The notes beneath the pieces are model-generated. The model saw nothing but the letters and a program-made list of their open reading frames with translations. It made no database searches and had not been told where the DNA came from. 11,865 nucleotides of DNA from Alphaproteobacteria bacterium (GTDB lineage Bacteria; Pseudomonadota; Alphaproteobacteria; JAAXGF01), in assembly GCA_012267605.1 (NCBI GenBank), contig JAAXGF010000349.1, forward strand, positions 5,129-16,993. Direction: 5' to 3'. Shown piece by piece: positions 1 to 8,900 of the stretch (position 1 is the first letter of the stretch; each line of letters begins with the position of its first letter). A program made the translations under genes and the position numbers.

Positions 1-332
1 GTCCCTTGTGCCTGATCCTCATGATTCACTGTAGCGCGCCACGTTACACGCCGCAATCGCCCGCCGTGCCGTCGCGACCGACGGCAACCCTGCGGAGCGA
101 TAACGTGTGCACGGCCCGACCCTACGCTGCGGGAACATGTGCGGCGACCACTGCGGCGCGGCGGTAACGCGCGCGCCCGCATGGCCGCCGACAGTGCGGC
201 CCGAGTAATTGACGCTGCCGGTGCGCGCGCCCGCACGCATTGATCTGTTACCTCGTGCTTCCTATAGTGCCGCTCGGAAGCCGCGCGGCGGTTCGGGGAC
301 TGTCTCCGCAAGTGCGCGGCGGGCGCTGCCGC
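1..332. other. Left-end stretch without a recognisable gene
   Basis: I see no gene I can support here. The strand is GC-rich and rich in GCG/CGC runs. The only open frame of any length is a 73-codon arginine- and alanine-rich frame on the minus strand (19..240). It has a loosely placed GAGGT upstream, matches no family I know, and is most likely chance. No PRPP-binding motif of the ComF phosphoribosyltransferase domain is visible in any minus-strand frame, although a full-length comF starting at 665 would have placed it near here. A 13-base direct repeat, GCGCGCGCCCGCA, occurs at 169..181 and 223..235. The stretch may be degraded former comF sequence, a non-coding spacer, or sequence joined by a rearrangement. 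Confidence 0.55.
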
Positions 333-665
333 TCAAGCGCCGCTCGGGCTAAACGCCGGTTGCACAACGGCTTTCATCGCCCGACGGCTTGAGCGGCCAG
401 GAAGCGGGATAGGGACGCCCTTCGGCGCGTTGTTCTCACACCCTAGGCATAGAGCACTGGGGCCAAAATCGTGCGGGAACGGAGTACCGCAGCATTCACA
501 GTACGGCGGCGCGATAAAATCAACCGCTATCCAACAATCTGCGCACAAATGGCCGGGCAAGGCGACACCCACGCCACACGCCAGGCAGCGAGGCGGCAAC
601 ACCGCATCAAGCAGCAAATTGGCGCCGCGCCGAATCTGAGACGACCGCAGGACGGACGGTTGCAT
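333..665 (-). pseudogene. comF: Truncated comF: N-terminal double zinc ribbon only
   Basis: Full-length ComF proteins are about 230-250 residues: an N-terminal double zinc ribbon followed by a phosphoribosyltransferase-like domain. They take part in natural DNA uptake or related nucleotide and DNA processes. This frame has only 110 codons. The zinc-ribbon part is intact: a hydrophobic start and VLPPRC near residues 17-27, first ribbon C27/C30 and C41/C44, second ribbon C56/C59 and C73/C76, with the family-typical CADCW and CCGTPF wording. Homology by eye stops near residue 81 (about position 420). The remaining 29 residues are unlike the expected continuation, and neither of the other two minus-strand frames restores it. 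The ATG at 665 is the only reasonable in-frame start after the stop at 696-698, but a GAGGGG touches it with no spacer, so its ribosome site is poor. I read this as a pseudogene. A real stand-alone zinc-ribbon protein is the alternative. Confidence 0.7.
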
Positions 666-745
666 CCCCTCATTTGCGCGTTTGTGCCGGGTCCGTCAAG
701 CCGCTTTCGCGCAAGCACAGCATACGGCGGGCCGGAAGTAGGTGA

Positions 746-1510
746 TTATGGCCGCACTCCGACGGCGCTGCTGTTCACTTTGGTGAGATAAATCGGAATT
801 TTCGCCGCCGCCAAATACTCATCGACAGCTTGCTGACTTCCCGACCAGCAAAAATAATCGTCGATGATCAACACGCCTTTCGGCACTAGCCGCGGAAAAA
901 GATGCTCCATTTCGTGTTTTGTCGATTCATACCAATCCGTGTCCAAACGCAATACGGCGATCTCCTCCGGGATCGTGCTGGGTATTGTTTCCTCGACCTT
1001 GCCCTCAACGGTCACGAAGCGTTCTTGGCCGTAGTCGACACTAGCCAGATTGCGTTTGACATCCTCAAGGCCAGCACAACACCAGTCCGATGAATCGGGC
1101 CCGGTACTCGTAAGACGGAATTGCTCGTTGGGATCGGTTTTGCCACGCAGGGACTTGTCCTTCTCGGTTGGTTTGGGCATGCCTGTGAACGTGTCGTAAA
1201 GATAGAACGACCGGTCGGTAACCCCGAGCTGTTTGAAGGTTAGGGCCGCGGCCATCATGGCGCCACCACGCCAGACTCCACATTCCACCACCGCACCGGG
1301 TATCCCGTAGCGATGCACATAACGCGCCGCCTCAATAAGAGAAAAAAGCGTGTTCGGCATCAACATGGTGCACTCTTGAACTCGCAATATTGTGTCCTGC
1401 GCGTCCTTGTCCAATTTTTTAAGTTGATCGTGAAATTTCTTGGCACGCCGCTTTTTCGTCTTTCGATCGTGCGCCGATCCAGCGAGTATCCTAAACTGCC
1501 CTTTAAACAT
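746..1510 (-). CDS. TylF/MycF-family SAM-dependent O-methyltransferase
   Basis: The 254-residue product matches the macrocin O-methyltransferase (TylF) family in length and motifs. Family members transfer a methyl group from S-adenosylmethionine to a sugar hydroxyl with a bound divalent metal. Visible features are a lysine/arginine-rich N terminus (about residues 14-36), the SAM-binding segment AVVECGVWRGGAM (73-85), YDTFTGMP (105-112), LDTDWYEST with acidic residues at 190 and 192, and IIDDY (215-219). The last two supply the acidic residues expected near the metal and substrate. No signal peptide or membrane segment is seen. The ATG at 1508-1510 has AAGG (1518-1521) 7 bases upstream. The gene lies 195 bases after rpoC on the same strand, with no clear promoter or strong terminator between, so read-through from rpoC is possible. 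Characterised members act on macrolides, but chromosomal homologues often sit in surface-polysaccharide or unknown contexts. No sugar or antibiotic gene is in this window, so the substrate is unknown. Confidence 0.88.
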   Translation of the reverse strand: MFKGQFRILAGSAHDRKTKKRRAKKFHDQLKKLDKDAQDTILRVQECTMLMPNTLFSLIEAARYVHRYGIPGAVVECGVWRGGAMMAAALTFKQLGVTDRSFYLYDTFTGMPKPTEKDKSLRGKTDPNEQFRLTSTGPDSSDWCCAGLEDVKRNLASVDYGQERFVTVEGKVEETIPSTIPEEIAVLRLDTDWYESTKHEMEHLFPRLVPKGVLIIDDYFCWSGSQQAVDEYLAAAKIPIYLTKVNSSAVGVRP

Positions 1511-1705
1511 TCTCGAACCTTCGACGTCTCATCCCGAATTACCTGTGAACCGAACTCGGAATTCGAAATAGCGGTTGAAACGGCCAGACACGTTAACGCC
1601 GCGACATTGGCTTGACCGTCGTAACCGAATCGACACTGAGCCTCGTGCAGTAGGGCTTCGAACCTGCCGCCTACCCGTCACGTCAATGCTACGCCGAGAA
1701 TTTGG

Positions 1706-4700
1706 CTACGCCAGCTGGGCTTGCTCGCCATCCCCCTCGCTCGTAGAGGAATCCGTCAAGGCCTCCGCGCGGGCGGCTTCCTCAAGCTCACGGTCCCGTT
1801 CCGCCGCTACCTGTTTCAAGCGGGCCATGACCCCGCCGGTTCCGGCCGGGATCAAGCGCCCCACAATCACGTTCTCTTTGAGCCCAACTAGGCTGTCGAT
1901 TCGACCGGCAACAGCCGCCTCAGTGAGAACGCGGGTAGTTTCCTGGAACGAAGCGGCCGAAATAAACGACTTCGTCTGAAGGGACGCCTTGGTGATCCCT
2001 TGAAGGACAGAAATAGCGGACGCCGCGGCACGGCCATCGTTTTCCGCCTCAAGATTAACGGCATCGAATTCCCGTCGATCCACCTGTTCGCCGATGAGAA
2101 ACGTCGTTTCACCAGGATCAACGATTTCGACTTTTTGCAACATTTGTCTCGCTATGACTTCGATATGCTTGTCGTTAATTTTAACCCCCTGCAATCTATA
2201 CACTTCCTGTATTTCGCTAACTAAGTAATTAGCCAGCGCCTCCACGCCAAGCACCTTCAAGATGTCGTGTGGAACGGGATTGCCATCCATCAGCAGATCG
2301 CCCTTTTCGACGAAGTCACCGTCGTGGACAGTGATGTGCTTACCTTTCGGGATTAGGTACTCGACGGGATCGCCACCGTCATCGACCGGCCGGACAATAA
2401 TTCGCCGTTTGGCTTTGTAATCCTTTCCGAATTCGACGCGGCCAGATGTTTCGGCGATAATTGCATGGTCTTTTGGCTTCCGCGCCTCAAAAAGCTCGGC
2501 GACCCTTGGAAGACCACCGGTAATATCGCGCGTTTTGCTGGATTCACGAGGAATACGTGCCAACACATCGCCAGCATGAACATCAGAACCATTATCCACG
2601 CTAAGAATCGCGTCAACGGACAAGAAGTACCGTGCTTCGAGGCCATTGGCCAATGTCACGACTTCGCCCTTTTCGTCACGCAAAGTAATCCGTGGCCGCA
2701 ATTCCGAACCCCGGGGCTGCTGCTTCCAGTCAACCACGACCTTGTTGGATATTCCGGTTGCCTCGTCGAGAATTTCACGCACCGACACGCCTTCAATCAT
2801 GTCCACGTAATTGGCGACCCCGGCACGCTCAGCAATAATCGGCAAGGTATACGGATCCCACTCAGCCAGACGTTGTCCCTTGGTCACGTGTTCATCATCA
2901 TCCGCCAATAGACGGGCGCCGTATGGAACTCGGTGGCGGGCCTTTTCACGGCCACTCTCATCCAGCATCACGACCTCGCAGGTACGACCCATCACTACTG
3001 GCCGATCCTCACTGTCGATAACAACATTTCGGTTGCGCACCGTCACAGTTCCATCGAAGGCTGCCTCGATACTCGATTGTTCGGCGCCACGTTGTGCAGT
3101 GCCACCGATATGGAAGGTGCGCATGGTCAACTGGGTGCCGGGCTCCCCGATAGACTGAGCAGCGATCACGCCAACGGACTCGCCGACATTCACGGGCGTA
3201 CCGCGGGCCAAATCGCGGCCATAGCAACGGCTGCACACGCCGATCTCGCTCTCACATGTGAGCACCGAACGTATGAGGACCGAATTGACCCCGGCTGTTT
3301 CAATGGCGTCGAGCACCTCTTCGGTAATCATTTCGCCGGCACCAACAAGAACCTCGCCGTCCATCGGGCTAACGATATCGACACTGGCGAAACGGCCAAG
3401 AATGCGCTCCGACAACGGCGATATCACGTCTCCGCCCTCGACCACGGCGCTGACGCTCAAGCCGTCCGTAGTACCGCAGTTGTCCTCGACAATGATGCAG
3501 TCTTGGGCAACGTCGACCAGTCGACGGGTTAAGTAGCCGGAGTTCGCGGTTTTGAGTGCCGTATCCGCCAAGCCTTTACGGGCGCCGTGAGTAGAATTGA
3601 AGTACTCGAGAACCGACAGACCTTCCTTGAAATTGGCGATAATCGGTGTTTCTATGATTTCGCCCGATGGCTTCGCCATCAATCCACGCATTCCAGCAAG
3701 TTGCTTCATCTGGGCGGCCGAGCCACGCGCACCGGAATGCGCCATCATGTAAATCGAATTCACCGGCACATGGATCCCCGTTTCCGGATCGACTTCGTCC
3801 GTCGCCGACAACCCTTTCATCATTTCTTCCGCTATACGCTCGGTGCAATGGGACCAGGCGTCGATAACCTTGTTGTATTTTTCGCCTTGCGTGATCAATC
3901 CATCCAGATACTGCTGTTCATACTCCCTGACTTTATCGCGAGTTTCATCAACCAACGTCTCCTTTGAATCGGAAACGACCATATCGTCTTTGCCGAAGGA
4001 AATTCCCGCTCGGCAGGCATAGCTGAATCCTAGGCCCATTATGCGGTCGGCGAATAGAACCGTTTCTTTCTGCCCACAGTGCCGGTAGACGAGATCAATT
4101 ACGTGAGTAATTTCCTTTTTGGTCAGCAACCGATTGATCTGACTAAATTCGACGGCGTGGTGACGAGGCAAGATTTGCGACAGCAACATACGTCCGGGCG
4201 TCGTGTCGACAACGCTGGTCACGGTCGCGCCCTCCGGATTTACGCCGGTGTAACGACACTTAATCTTTGCGTGAATCGACAACGCGCCGGAATCAAGAGC
4301 ATGCTCGATTTCGTTCACATCAAGAAACGCCATGCCCTCACCCGGTACGCCGGAACGCTCCATCGACAAGTAGTATAGGCCGAGGATGATGTCCTGAGAG
4401 GGAACGATAATCGGCTTCCCATTGGCCGGACTGAGAATGTTGTTTGTCGACATCATCAGAACACGCGCCTCAAGCTGCGCTTCCAGCGACAACGGGACGT
4501 GTACGGCCATTTGATCGCCATCGAAATCCGCGTTGAAGGCGGTACACACGAGAGGGTGAAGCTGTATCGCTTTTCCCTCGATCAACACCGGCTCGAATGC
4601 CTGGATACCCAAGCGGTGCAGCGTTGGGGCACGGTTCAATAGGACGGGGTGCTCGCGAATGACTTGTTCGAGGATGTCCCAAACCTCCGGACGTTCCTTT

Positions 4701-5908
4701 TCCACCATTCGCTTGGCCGCCTTGATGGTGGTTGCCATGCCATACAGTTCGAGCTTTGAGTAGATGAAGGGTTTGAACAATTCGAGAGCCATCTTTTTCG
4801 GCAGACCGCACTGATGCAGTTTCAGCTCGGGTCCGACAACGATCACTGACCGTCCCGAATAATCGACTCGCTTGCCCAAGAGATTTTGCCGGAAACGCCC
4901 TTGCTTGCCCTTGAGCATGTCACTAAGACTTTTCAGCGGACGTTTGTTGGCGCCGGTGATGACACGGCCGCGACGACCATTGTCGAACAGGGCGTCAACA
5001 GATTCCTGCAGCATACGCTTTTCGTTCCGCACAATGATGTCCGGGGCACGCAATTCAATCAGGCGCTTCAAACGATTATTCCGGTTGATGACGCGTCGAT
5101 ATAGGTCGTTGAGGTCGGAAGTGGCGAAACGACCGCCGTCCAATGGCACCAAGGGCCTCAATTCCGGTGGAATAACGGGGATCACATCGAGAATCATCCA
5201 CTCTGGGCGATTTCCCGATTCCAGCATGGTTTCAATGAGTTTCAGCCGCTTGACGATTTTCTTTCTCTTCGCCTCCGAGCCAGTCTCGGTTAACTCGGTA
5301 CGCAGCCTGACCTGTTCGGAGTCGAGATCAAGTCCCATCAAAATGGTCTTAATGGCCTCCGCGCCAATCCCAGTCTCGAAGGCCGCTTCACCGTATTCCT
5401 CCTGAGCCTTGAGGTAGGCATCCTCGTTCAAGAGTTCGTAGCGCTTGAGCGGCGTCAAGCCCGCTTCCATGACCACATAACTTTCGAAATAAAGAACCCG
5501 TTCGAGTTCCTTTAAAGTCATGTCGAGAATAAGGCCAATCCGCGATGGCAAGGACTTTAGAAACCATATGTGCGCGACCGGCGCGGCGAGCTCGATATGA
5601 CCCATACGCTCGCGTCGCACCTTTGATTGAATGACCTCTACACCGCATTTTTCGCATACAACGCCACGATATTTCATGCGTTTGTATTTTCCGCAAAGGC
5701 ATTCGTAGTCCTTTACTGGACCGAAAATACGCGCGCAGAACAATCCATCCCGTTCTGGCTTGAATGTCCGATAATTGATGGTTTCAGGTTTCTTGACCTC
5801 GCCGTAAGACCAAGACCGGATCTTTTCCGGGCTAGCGATGGAAATCCTGATTTGATCGAAGCTCTGTGGTCCGCTTGCCTGACCAAAGATCTTCATCAAT
5901 TCGTTCAT
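1706..5908 (-). CDS. rpoC: RNA polymerase subunit beta' (RpoC)
   Basis: This is the catalytic beta' subunit of DNA-dependent RNA polymerase. It forms the clamp, the bridge helix and the trigger loop, and supplies the aspartates that hold the catalytic magnesium. The 1400-residue length is normal for an alphaproteobacterium. Zinc site 1 is C70, C72, C85, C88. The active-site motif NADFDGDQMAVH has D461, D463 and D465. Zinc site 2 is C811, C885, C892, C895. The bridge-helix region follows HSGARGSAAQMKQLAGMRG (724-742), and the trigger-loop start LTMRTFHIGG includes M929, R930 and H933. A lineage-specific insertion of the proteobacterial type follows the trigger-loop start. The C-terminal tail is short, acidic and rich in S, E, G and Q. 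The ATG is preceded by AGGAG (5916-5920) with 7-base spacing. It lies 82 bases after rpoB and is surely cotranscribed with it. No key residue is missing. Confidence 0.99.
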   Translation of the reverse strand: MNELMKIFGQASGPQSFDQIRISIASPEKIRSWSYGEVKKPETINYRTFKPERDGLFCARIFGPVKDYECLCGKYKRMKYRGVVCEKCGVEVIQSKVRRERMGHIELAAPVAHIWFLKSLPSRIGLILDMTLKELERVLYFESYVVMEAGLTPLKRYELLNEDAYLKAQEEYGEAAFETGIGAEAIKTILMGLDLDSEQVRLRTELTETGSEAKRKKIVKRLKLIETMLESGNRPEWMILDVIPVIPPELRPLVPLDGGRFATSDLNDLYRRVINRNNRLKRLIELRAPDIIVRNEKRMLQESVDALFDNGRRGRVITGANKRPLKSLSDMLKGKQGRFRQNLLGKRVDYSGRSVIVVGPELKLHQCGLPKKMALELFKPFIYSKLELYGMATTIKAAKRMVEKERPEVWDILEQVIREHPVLLNRAPTLHRLGIQAFEPVLIEGKAIQLHPLVCTAFNADFDGDQMAVHVPLSLEAQLEARVLMMSTNNILSPANGKPIIVPSQDIILGLYYLSMERSGVPGEGMAFLDVNEIEHALDSGALSIHAKIKCRYTGVNPEGATVTSVVDTTPGRMLLSQILPRHHAVEFSQINRLLTKKEITHVIDLVYRHCGQKETVLFADRIMGLGFSYACRAGISFGKDDMVVSDSKETLVDETRDKVREYEQQYLDGLITQGEKYNKVIDAWSHCTERIAEEMMKGLSATDEVDPETGIHVPVNSIYMMAHSGARGSAAQMKQLAGMRGLMAKPSGEIIETPIIANFKEGLSVLEYFNSTHGARKGLADTALKTANSGYLTRRLVDVAQDCIIVEDNCGTTDGLSVSAVVEGGDVISPLSERILGRFASVDIVSPMDGEVLVGAGEMITEEVLDAIETAGVNSVLIRSVLTCESEIGVCSRCYGRDLARGTPVNVGESVGVIAAQSIGEPGTQLTMRTFHIGGTAQRGAEQSSIEAAFDGTVTVRNRNVVIDSEDRPVVMGRTCEVVMLDESGREKARHRVPYGARLLADDDEHVTKGQRLAEWDPYTLPIIAERAGVANYVDMIEGVSVREILDEATGISNKVVVDWKQQPRGSELRPRITLRDEKGEVVTLANGLEARYFLSVDAILSVDNGSDVHAGDVLARIPRESSKTRDITGGLPRVAELFEARKPKDHAIIAETSGRVEFGKDYKAKRRIIVRPVDDGGDPVEYLIPKGKHITVHDGDFVEKGDLLMDGNPVPHDILKVLGVEALANYLVSEIQEVYRLQGVKINDKHIEVIARQMLQKVEIVDPGETTFLIGEQVDRREFDAVNLEAENDGRAAASAISVLQGITKASLQTKSFISAASFQETTRVLTEAAVAGRIDSLVGLKENVIVGRLIPAGTGGVMARLKQVAAERDRELEEAARAEALTDSSTSEGDGEQAQLA

Positions 5909-5944
5909 ACGACTTCTCCTAAATCAAGCTTTCGTCAAATCCAG

Positions 5945-5958
5945 TGGGCGATTGCCCA
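5945..5958 (-). other. Small hairpin in the rpoB-rpoC spacer
   Basis: On the transcribed strand the 82-base spacer contains TGGGC-AATC-GCCCA, a perfect 5-bp stem with a four-base loop. It lies between the rpoB stop and the rpoC ribosome site, with no T-run after it, so it is not a terminator. It may be chance or a small RNA-processing or stability element. Confidence 0.3.
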
Positions 5959-5990
5959 AGTCTCGAACCCTCGCCGTCTCTCAGTCTTGT

Positions 5991-8900
5991 CTAGCTCTTT
6001 TGCAGGAGCTCCACGTTGAGACCCAGAGCGTGGAGTTCCTTAACCAGTACGTTGAAACTCTCCGGGATACCCGCTTCAAAGTTATCCCCGCCTTTTACGA
6101 TAGCTTCGTAGACCTTGGTTCGGCCCGAAATGTCGTCTGACTTGACGGTGAGCATTTCTTGTAGCGTGTAGGCTGCGCCGTAGGCTTCCAAAGCCCAAAC
6201 TTCCATTTCTCCAAAGCGCTGACCGCCAAACTGAGCTTTACCACCCAACGGCTGCTGAGTAACAAGGCTGTAAGGACCGATTGATCGGGCATGGATCTTG
6301 TCATCAACCAAGTGATGAAGCTTCATCATGTATATGTAGCCGACGGTGACGTCGCGGCCAAATTGCTCGCCGGTCCTTCCGTCGACCAGCGTCACCTGAC
6401 CCGATTCATCGAATCCAGCACGTTCAAGCATAGCCACAATGTCCGCCTCGTGCGCGCCGTCGAATACCGGTGTCGCCATGGGCACGCCATTGCGTAACGC
6501 ATTAGCAAAACCAGTTACCTTCTCGGACGACATCTTGCTCAGTTTGCGACCGATTTCCGTATCTGCGTATATCTTCGCGAGATATTCCTTAAGCTTCGAA
6601 CCGCCATCCCCCTGCGTGACGGTGTCGACGATATTTCCGATACGACGCCCAACACCCGCTGCCGCCCAACCGAGGTGGGTCTCAAGTATCTGGCCAACAT
6701 TCATTCGCGACGGAACGCCGAGAGGATTAAGCACGATATCGACATGAGTCCCGTCTTCGAGATAGGGCATATCCTCAATTGGGACGATGCGCGAAATGAC
6801 GCCCTTGTTGCCGTGACGACCGGCCATCTTGTCTCCCGCCTGGAGCTTGCGTTTCACGGCGACAAATACCTTGACCATTTTTAGGACGCCAGGCGGCAGC
6901 TCGTCCCCCCTTTGAAGCTTTTCGACTTTATCATCGAACCACGACTTGAGACGGTCCAAGGCCATATCCCTTTGGGCCCTGAGTTGCTCAATCTGACCCA
7001 TAGTAGCCTCGTCCTTCAGGCCGATCTGCCACCAATCAGCCCGATCGACGGCGTCAAGGGCCGCCTCGGTCACCTTGCCCCCCGCCTTGACCCCTTTGAG
7101 CCCACCAGCGACGACCTTGCCCAGAAGAAGAGCGCGCAGACTTTCATAGACGTTGCGCTCGACAATAACCCTCTCGTCCGTACGGTCCTTCGCCAGGCGC
7201 TCGATTTCGTCGCGTTCGATGGCCAGGGCGCGTTCATCCTTCTCGACTCCACGCCGCGAGAAGACTCGTACCTCAACCACCGTACCGGAAACACCGGGAG
7301 GAAGACGCAAACTCGTGTCTCGCACGTCTGAAGCCTTCTCACCAAAGATCGCGCGCAGGAGTTTTTCTTCTGGAGTCATCGGACTCTCGCCCTTGGGCGT
7401 TATCTTGCCGACCAGAATGTCGCCGGGTTTGACTTCTGCGCCAATGTAGACGATGCCGGCTTCATCCAAATTCTTGAGCGCTTCCTCGCCGACATTCGGA
7501 ATATCACGCGTAATCTCCTCCTGGCCAAGCTTCGTATCGCGCGCCATGACCTCGAATTCCTCGATGTGAATTGAGGTAAAAACGTCGTCTTTGACCAATC
7601 GTTCGGAGATCAGAATGGAATCTTCGAAGTTGTAGCCGTTCCACGGCATGAAGGCGACGAGCACGTTGCGCCCAAGCGCTAGCTCGCCCTTATCGATGCT
7701 TGGTCCGTCGGCGACGATATCTCGAGCTTTGACTCGGTCACCTACCTTGACTAAGGGTCGCTGATTAATGCAGGTATTCTGATTCGAGCGCTGAAACTTG
7801 GACAGGTTGTATATGTCGACGCCCAGTCCGTCACCGGAATCGTCGGAAGCCCGGATCACAACGCGCGTCGCGTCCACCTGATCAACCACACCGTCGCGCC
7901 GGGCAATGATGGTCGCGCCGGAATCACGTGCCACCACGTCTTCCATGCCGGTGCCGACCAGTGGCGCCTCCGTCTGAATAAGCGGGACCGCCTGGCGCTG
8001 CATGTTGGAACCCATCAAGGCTCGATTCGCGTCATCATTCTCAAGAAACGGTATGAGCGCTGCCGCCACCGATACCAGTTGCTTGGGCGATACGTCGATA
8101 AAATCGATAGCGTCGGCCGGCGACATCACGAAATCGCCGTTGCGCCGGCAGCTAACCAAGTCTTGTTGGAATCGCCCCTCGTCGTCTAGCTCGGCATTCG
8201 CTTGAGCGATGGCATACCGACCTTCCTCCATCGCCGACAAATAAACGACCTCATCCGTGACTCGGCCATCTGCAACTTTCCTATATGGGCTTTCAATGAA
8301 TCCGTACTTGTTGATGCGAGCGTAGGTCGCAAGGCTATTGATGAGACCGATATTCGGCCCCTCAGGAGTCTCGATGGGACAAATACGTCCATAGTGCGTC
8401 GGATGCACGTCACGCACTTCGAATCCAGCGCGTTCCCGAGTTAATCCGCCCGGCCCGAGAGCCGATAGACGGCGCTTGTGGGTGATTTCCGAAAGCGGAT
8501 TGGTCTGATCCATGAACTGAGACAGCTGGGACGAACCAAAGAATTCGCGCACCGCCGCTGCCACCGGTTTCGCATTAATTAAATCATGCGGCATGACACT
8601 ATCGATCTCGACCGAACTCATGCGTTCCCGGATCGCCCGTTCCATGCGCAGTAATCCGACTCGATACTGGTTTTCCATCAATTCCCCGACGGACCGAACC
8701 CGACGGTTGCCCAGGTGATCGATATCGTCGATCTCACCGCAGCCATCCTTCAACCCCACCAGGGTACGCACTGCGGCCAATATGTCTTCCTTGCGCAGGA
8801 CTCGGATATCATCCTCGGCGTCTTGGTTAAGTCGCGCATTTAGCTTTACGCGACCAACGGCCGAAAGATCGTAGCGCTCCGGATCGAAAAACAGCCCTTT

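Noticed and set aside
19..240. 73-codon minus-strand open frame near the left edge
   Set aside because: It has arginine/alanine-rich composition typical of chance frames in GC-rich DNA, no family resemblance, and a poorly spaced ribosome site.
671..699. TTGACG - 17 bases - CAAATG as a promoter for the comF fragment
   Set aside because: The -10 box is poor, and transcription would begin at or after the ATG at 665, leaving no leader. It is probably coincidence.
1580..1619. Possible rpoC terminator: ACGGTC (1619-1614) with GGCCGT (1585-1580), followed by TTTC
   Set aside because: The stem is 6 bp with a wobble and a 28-base loop, and the T-run is only three bases. It is too weak to call a terminator.
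1640..1670. tRNA-like GGTTCGAA downstream of rpoC
   Set aside because: The five bases on either side do not form a T-stem, and no acceptor or anticodon arm can be drawn.
2933..3532. 199-codon plus-strand open frame inside rpoC
   Set aside because: It lies entirely antisense to well-conserved rpoC codons and its product resembles no protein. It is a shadow of the real gene.
4872..5405. 177-codon plus-strand open frame inside rpoC
   Set aside because: It is antisense to the conserved N-terminal half of rpoC, with serine/arginine-rich shadow composition and no motif.
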